6,907 bases of DNA, from assembly GCA_947383065.1 (NCBI GenBank), contig CANDCB010000048.1, forward strand, positions 1 to 6,907, read 5' to 3'. Both the position numbers and the translations under genes were made by a program. This document shows, piece by piece, positions 5,819 through 6,907 of this stretch (position 1 is its first letter; each line of letters starts with the position of its first letter). The notes below the pieces were generated by a model that had not been told where the DNA came from, ran no database searches, and was given only the letters and a program-made list of their open reading frames with translations. This stretch comes from an uncultured Bacillota bacterium (GTDB taxonomy: Bacteria > Bacillota_I > Bacilli_A > RF39 > UBA660).

Positions 5819-6716
5819 TTATATTACCTCCTGCCTTTTTTAAGAAAGCTTCTTCAAGAGACAAAACATTTTCTCTTAGTTCTATTAATCTAAATTTATT
5901 ATTTAATAAATCTAATATTAGTTTTTGAACTTCATCGATATCACGGTAAACTTTTATTGTTTCATCGTCTATTATTTCATCTTTTTCATTAAGGAATTTT
6001 TTGATACCTTTGGTTTTGTCAAGACGAATTATATAAGAATTTATATCATCATGTTTAATATCTTTAATGGATGAGGTAAGTAATACTTGACCATTTTTAA
6101 TTAAACATACATCAGTTACAAAACTTTCTAGTTCTGATAAATTATGACTGGAAATTAAAATTCCCATTTTTTCTTTTTTGGCTAATTTTTTTAGCAAATC
6201 TCTTAATTCTTTTATTCCTTCAGGATCCAAGCCATTTGTTGGCTCATCTAAAATTAATATATTTGGATGATGAATAATAGCAGCTGCAATACCTAGACGT
6301 TGACGCATTCCTAAGCTATATTTTGATACTTTATCATTAATGCGATTTTCTAGGCCAGCGATTTTAATAACTTCTTCTATTCTTTCTTTTGTTACATCTT
6401 TATACATATTGGCAATTAGTTCTAAGTTTTTACGTCCAGTTAAGTACATATACATGTCAGGATTTTCAACGATTGCACCAACTTTTAATATGGCTTTACT
6501 GAAATTAGTTTTAATATCATAACCATTAATGAAGACTTCACCACTACTAATTGATTGTAAGCCTAAAATTAGTTTTATAGAGGTTGTCTTTCCCGCCCCG
6601 TTTGGTCCAATAAAGCCTAAGATTTCACCTTCTTTTAATGAGAACGAAACATCTTTTAAGATTTGCTTTGAACCAAAAAACTTATTAATTTTTTTAACTT
6701 CTAGTATTGTTTCCAC
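5811..6716 (-). CDS. ABC transporter ATPase, BcrA/LanF-like with Glu at the Q-loop
   Basis: The 301-residue product is the ATP-hydrolysing subunit of a drug- or peptide-type exporter. Motifs appear in order: Walker A GPNGAGKTT (residues 37-45), the Q-loop region AIVENPDMYMYLTGRKNL with Glu84 where most ABC proteins have Gln, signature YSLGMRQRLG (133-142), Walker B ILILDE (153-158), D-loop GLDPEG (162-167) and switch His191 in ISSHNLSELE. All catalytic residues are present. Residues about 220-301 form the accessory C-terminal domain common in this subgroup. Glu in the Q-loop (E-loop) is a known feature of LanF lantibiotic-immunity and related BcrA-type ATPases, so export or clearance of a peptide antibiotic is plausible but not shown. 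The start is a GTG at 6716 with AGGGAG seven bases ahead. The 3' end overlaps the permease start by eight bases and itself contains the permease's AGGAGG site. Confidence 0.95.
   Translation of the reverse strand: METILEVKKINKFFGSKQILKDVSFSLKEGEILGFIGPNGAGKTTSIKLILGLQSISSGEVFINGYDIKTNFSKAILKVGAIVENPDMYMYLTGRKNLELIANMYKDVTKERIEEVIKIAGLENRINDKVSKYSLGMRQRLGIAAAIIHHPNILILDEPTNGLDPEGIKELRDLLKKLAKKEKMGILISSHNLSELESFVTDVCLIKNGQVLLTSSIKDIKHDDINSYIIRLDKTKGIKKFLNEKDEIIDDETIKVYRDIDEVQKLILDLLNNKFRLIELRENVLSLEEAFLKKAGGNIID
5827..5832 (-). promoter_or_regulatory. Perfect AGGAGG ribosome binding site deciding the permease TTG start
   Basis: AGGAGG lies within the last codons of the ATPase gene, eight bases before TTG at 5818. 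This is the strongest ribosome binding site in the window and justifies a TTG start where no ATG is available. Confidence 0.85.
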
Positions 6717-6729
6717 AAAATCTCTCCCT

Positions 6730-6759
6730 CTACTTATAATTATTATCTATAACTTTCAT
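6730..6759 (-). CDS. Possible 9-residue leader peptide in the ABC operon 5' region
   Basis: Within the predicted leader, an ATG at 6759 behind AAAAAGGAAAT opens nine codons (MKVIDNNYK) ending in TAG at 6730-6732. The stop directly abuts the AGGGAG ribosome binding site (6724-6729) of the ATPase gene, so ribosomes terminating here would sit on that site. This arrangement could couple or repress ATPase translation. The Shine-Dalgarno spacing is short (about four bases) and no attenuator hairpin is visible, so it may be chance. Confidence 0.3.
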   Translation of the reverse strand: MKVIDNNYK

Positions 6760-6798
6760 ATTTCCTTTTTTATTTAATAATATAAGTTTTATAAATAA

Positions 6799-6807
6799 AT
6801 TATATCA
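6799..6807 (-). promoter_or_regulatory. Extended -10 promoter of the ABC transporter operon
   Basis: On the minus strand the site reads TGATATAAT, a perfect TATAAT (6799-6804) with TG at 6806-6807. No -35 hexamer is recognisable 16-18 bases upstream, as is usual for extended -10 promoters. The predicted start near 6792 gives a leader of about 75 bases. The rest of the gap, 6808-6907, is A/T-rich and holds no gene that I can support. Confidence 0.6.
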
Positions 6808-6907
6808 CGTTTTTTTAAATATTATTTTATTTTTATTTTAAGTAACTTATTTATTTTAGCTTTTATAAAGCGAAATATTTTAAAAATATAGTTATAGTAA
6901 CTTATGG

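Noticed and set aside
6340..6777. Two plus-strand ORFs opposite the ATPase gene (6340-6522 and 6529-6777)
   Set aside because: Both are mirror readings of a gene with complete ABC motifs, and neither has a promoter or Shine-Dalgarno.
6859..6871. Hairpin GCTTT/AAAGC near the right edge as a terminator for an upstream gene
   Set aside because: The stem is five base pairs and no U-tract follows on either strand.
6841..6905. Direct repeat AGTAACTTAT at 6841-6850 and 6896-6905
   Set aside because: Only two ten-base copies of simple AT-rich sequence, with no dyad or mobile gene; chance is sufficient.

Overview
The window is very AT-rich (roughly a quarter G+C by eye) and every supportable gene lies on the minus strand. 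The Shine-Dalgarno sites, the TTGNNN-17-TATAAT promoters, the U-tailed intrinsic terminators and the Lys/Glu/Asn/Ile-rich proteins point to a low-GC Firmicute or Tenericute-type bacterium. A gut-associated Bacilli/Erysipelotrichia-like lineage is my guess. The visible Trp codons are TGG, one gene ends in TGA and no reading frame runs through TGA, so the standard bacterial code fits.

In order of transcription (right to left) there are four units. (1) At 4342-6807, an extended -10 promoter and a short leader that may encode a 9-residue peptide precede an ABC ATPase (GTG start). It overlaps an ABC-2 type permease (TTG start behind a perfect AGGAGG), and an intrinsic terminator follows. The ATPase has Glu at the Q-loop position, as in BcrA/LanF-type peptide-antibiotic self-protection transporters, and the permease has an unusually long extracytoplasmic loop. 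(2) At 3395-4301, a strong promoter drives two small cytoplasmic proteins of unknown function, then a terminator. The second gene has an odd 5' end: a 12-codon ORF in another frame closes right against its ATG, which suggests either reinitiation or a one-base frameshift. (3) At 1292-3344, one large gene encodes a single-pass membrane protein. Its acidic cytoplasmic tail carries a three-fold short motif (M-T-R-E-x-K-F) and its extracytoplasmic part is about 450 residues. It has its own weak promoter and a terminator. (4) At 1-1273, a strong promoter drives a small membrane-anchored protein whose stop codon overlaps (ATGA) the start of a Pol-beta-superfamily nucleotidyltransferase that runs off the left edge.

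No tRNA, rRNA, insertion sequence, CRISPR array or phage gene was seen. No stretch over 300 bases lacks a gene; the longest gap is 6717-6907. The units are separated by their own promoters and terminators and need not share a function. Only the ABC pair and the nucleotidyltransferase have recognisable families. The other four proteins are uncharacterised from sequence alone, and I do not see a proven new system. The best candidates for novelty are the motif-repeat membrane protein and the anchor protein/nucleotidyltransferase pair.
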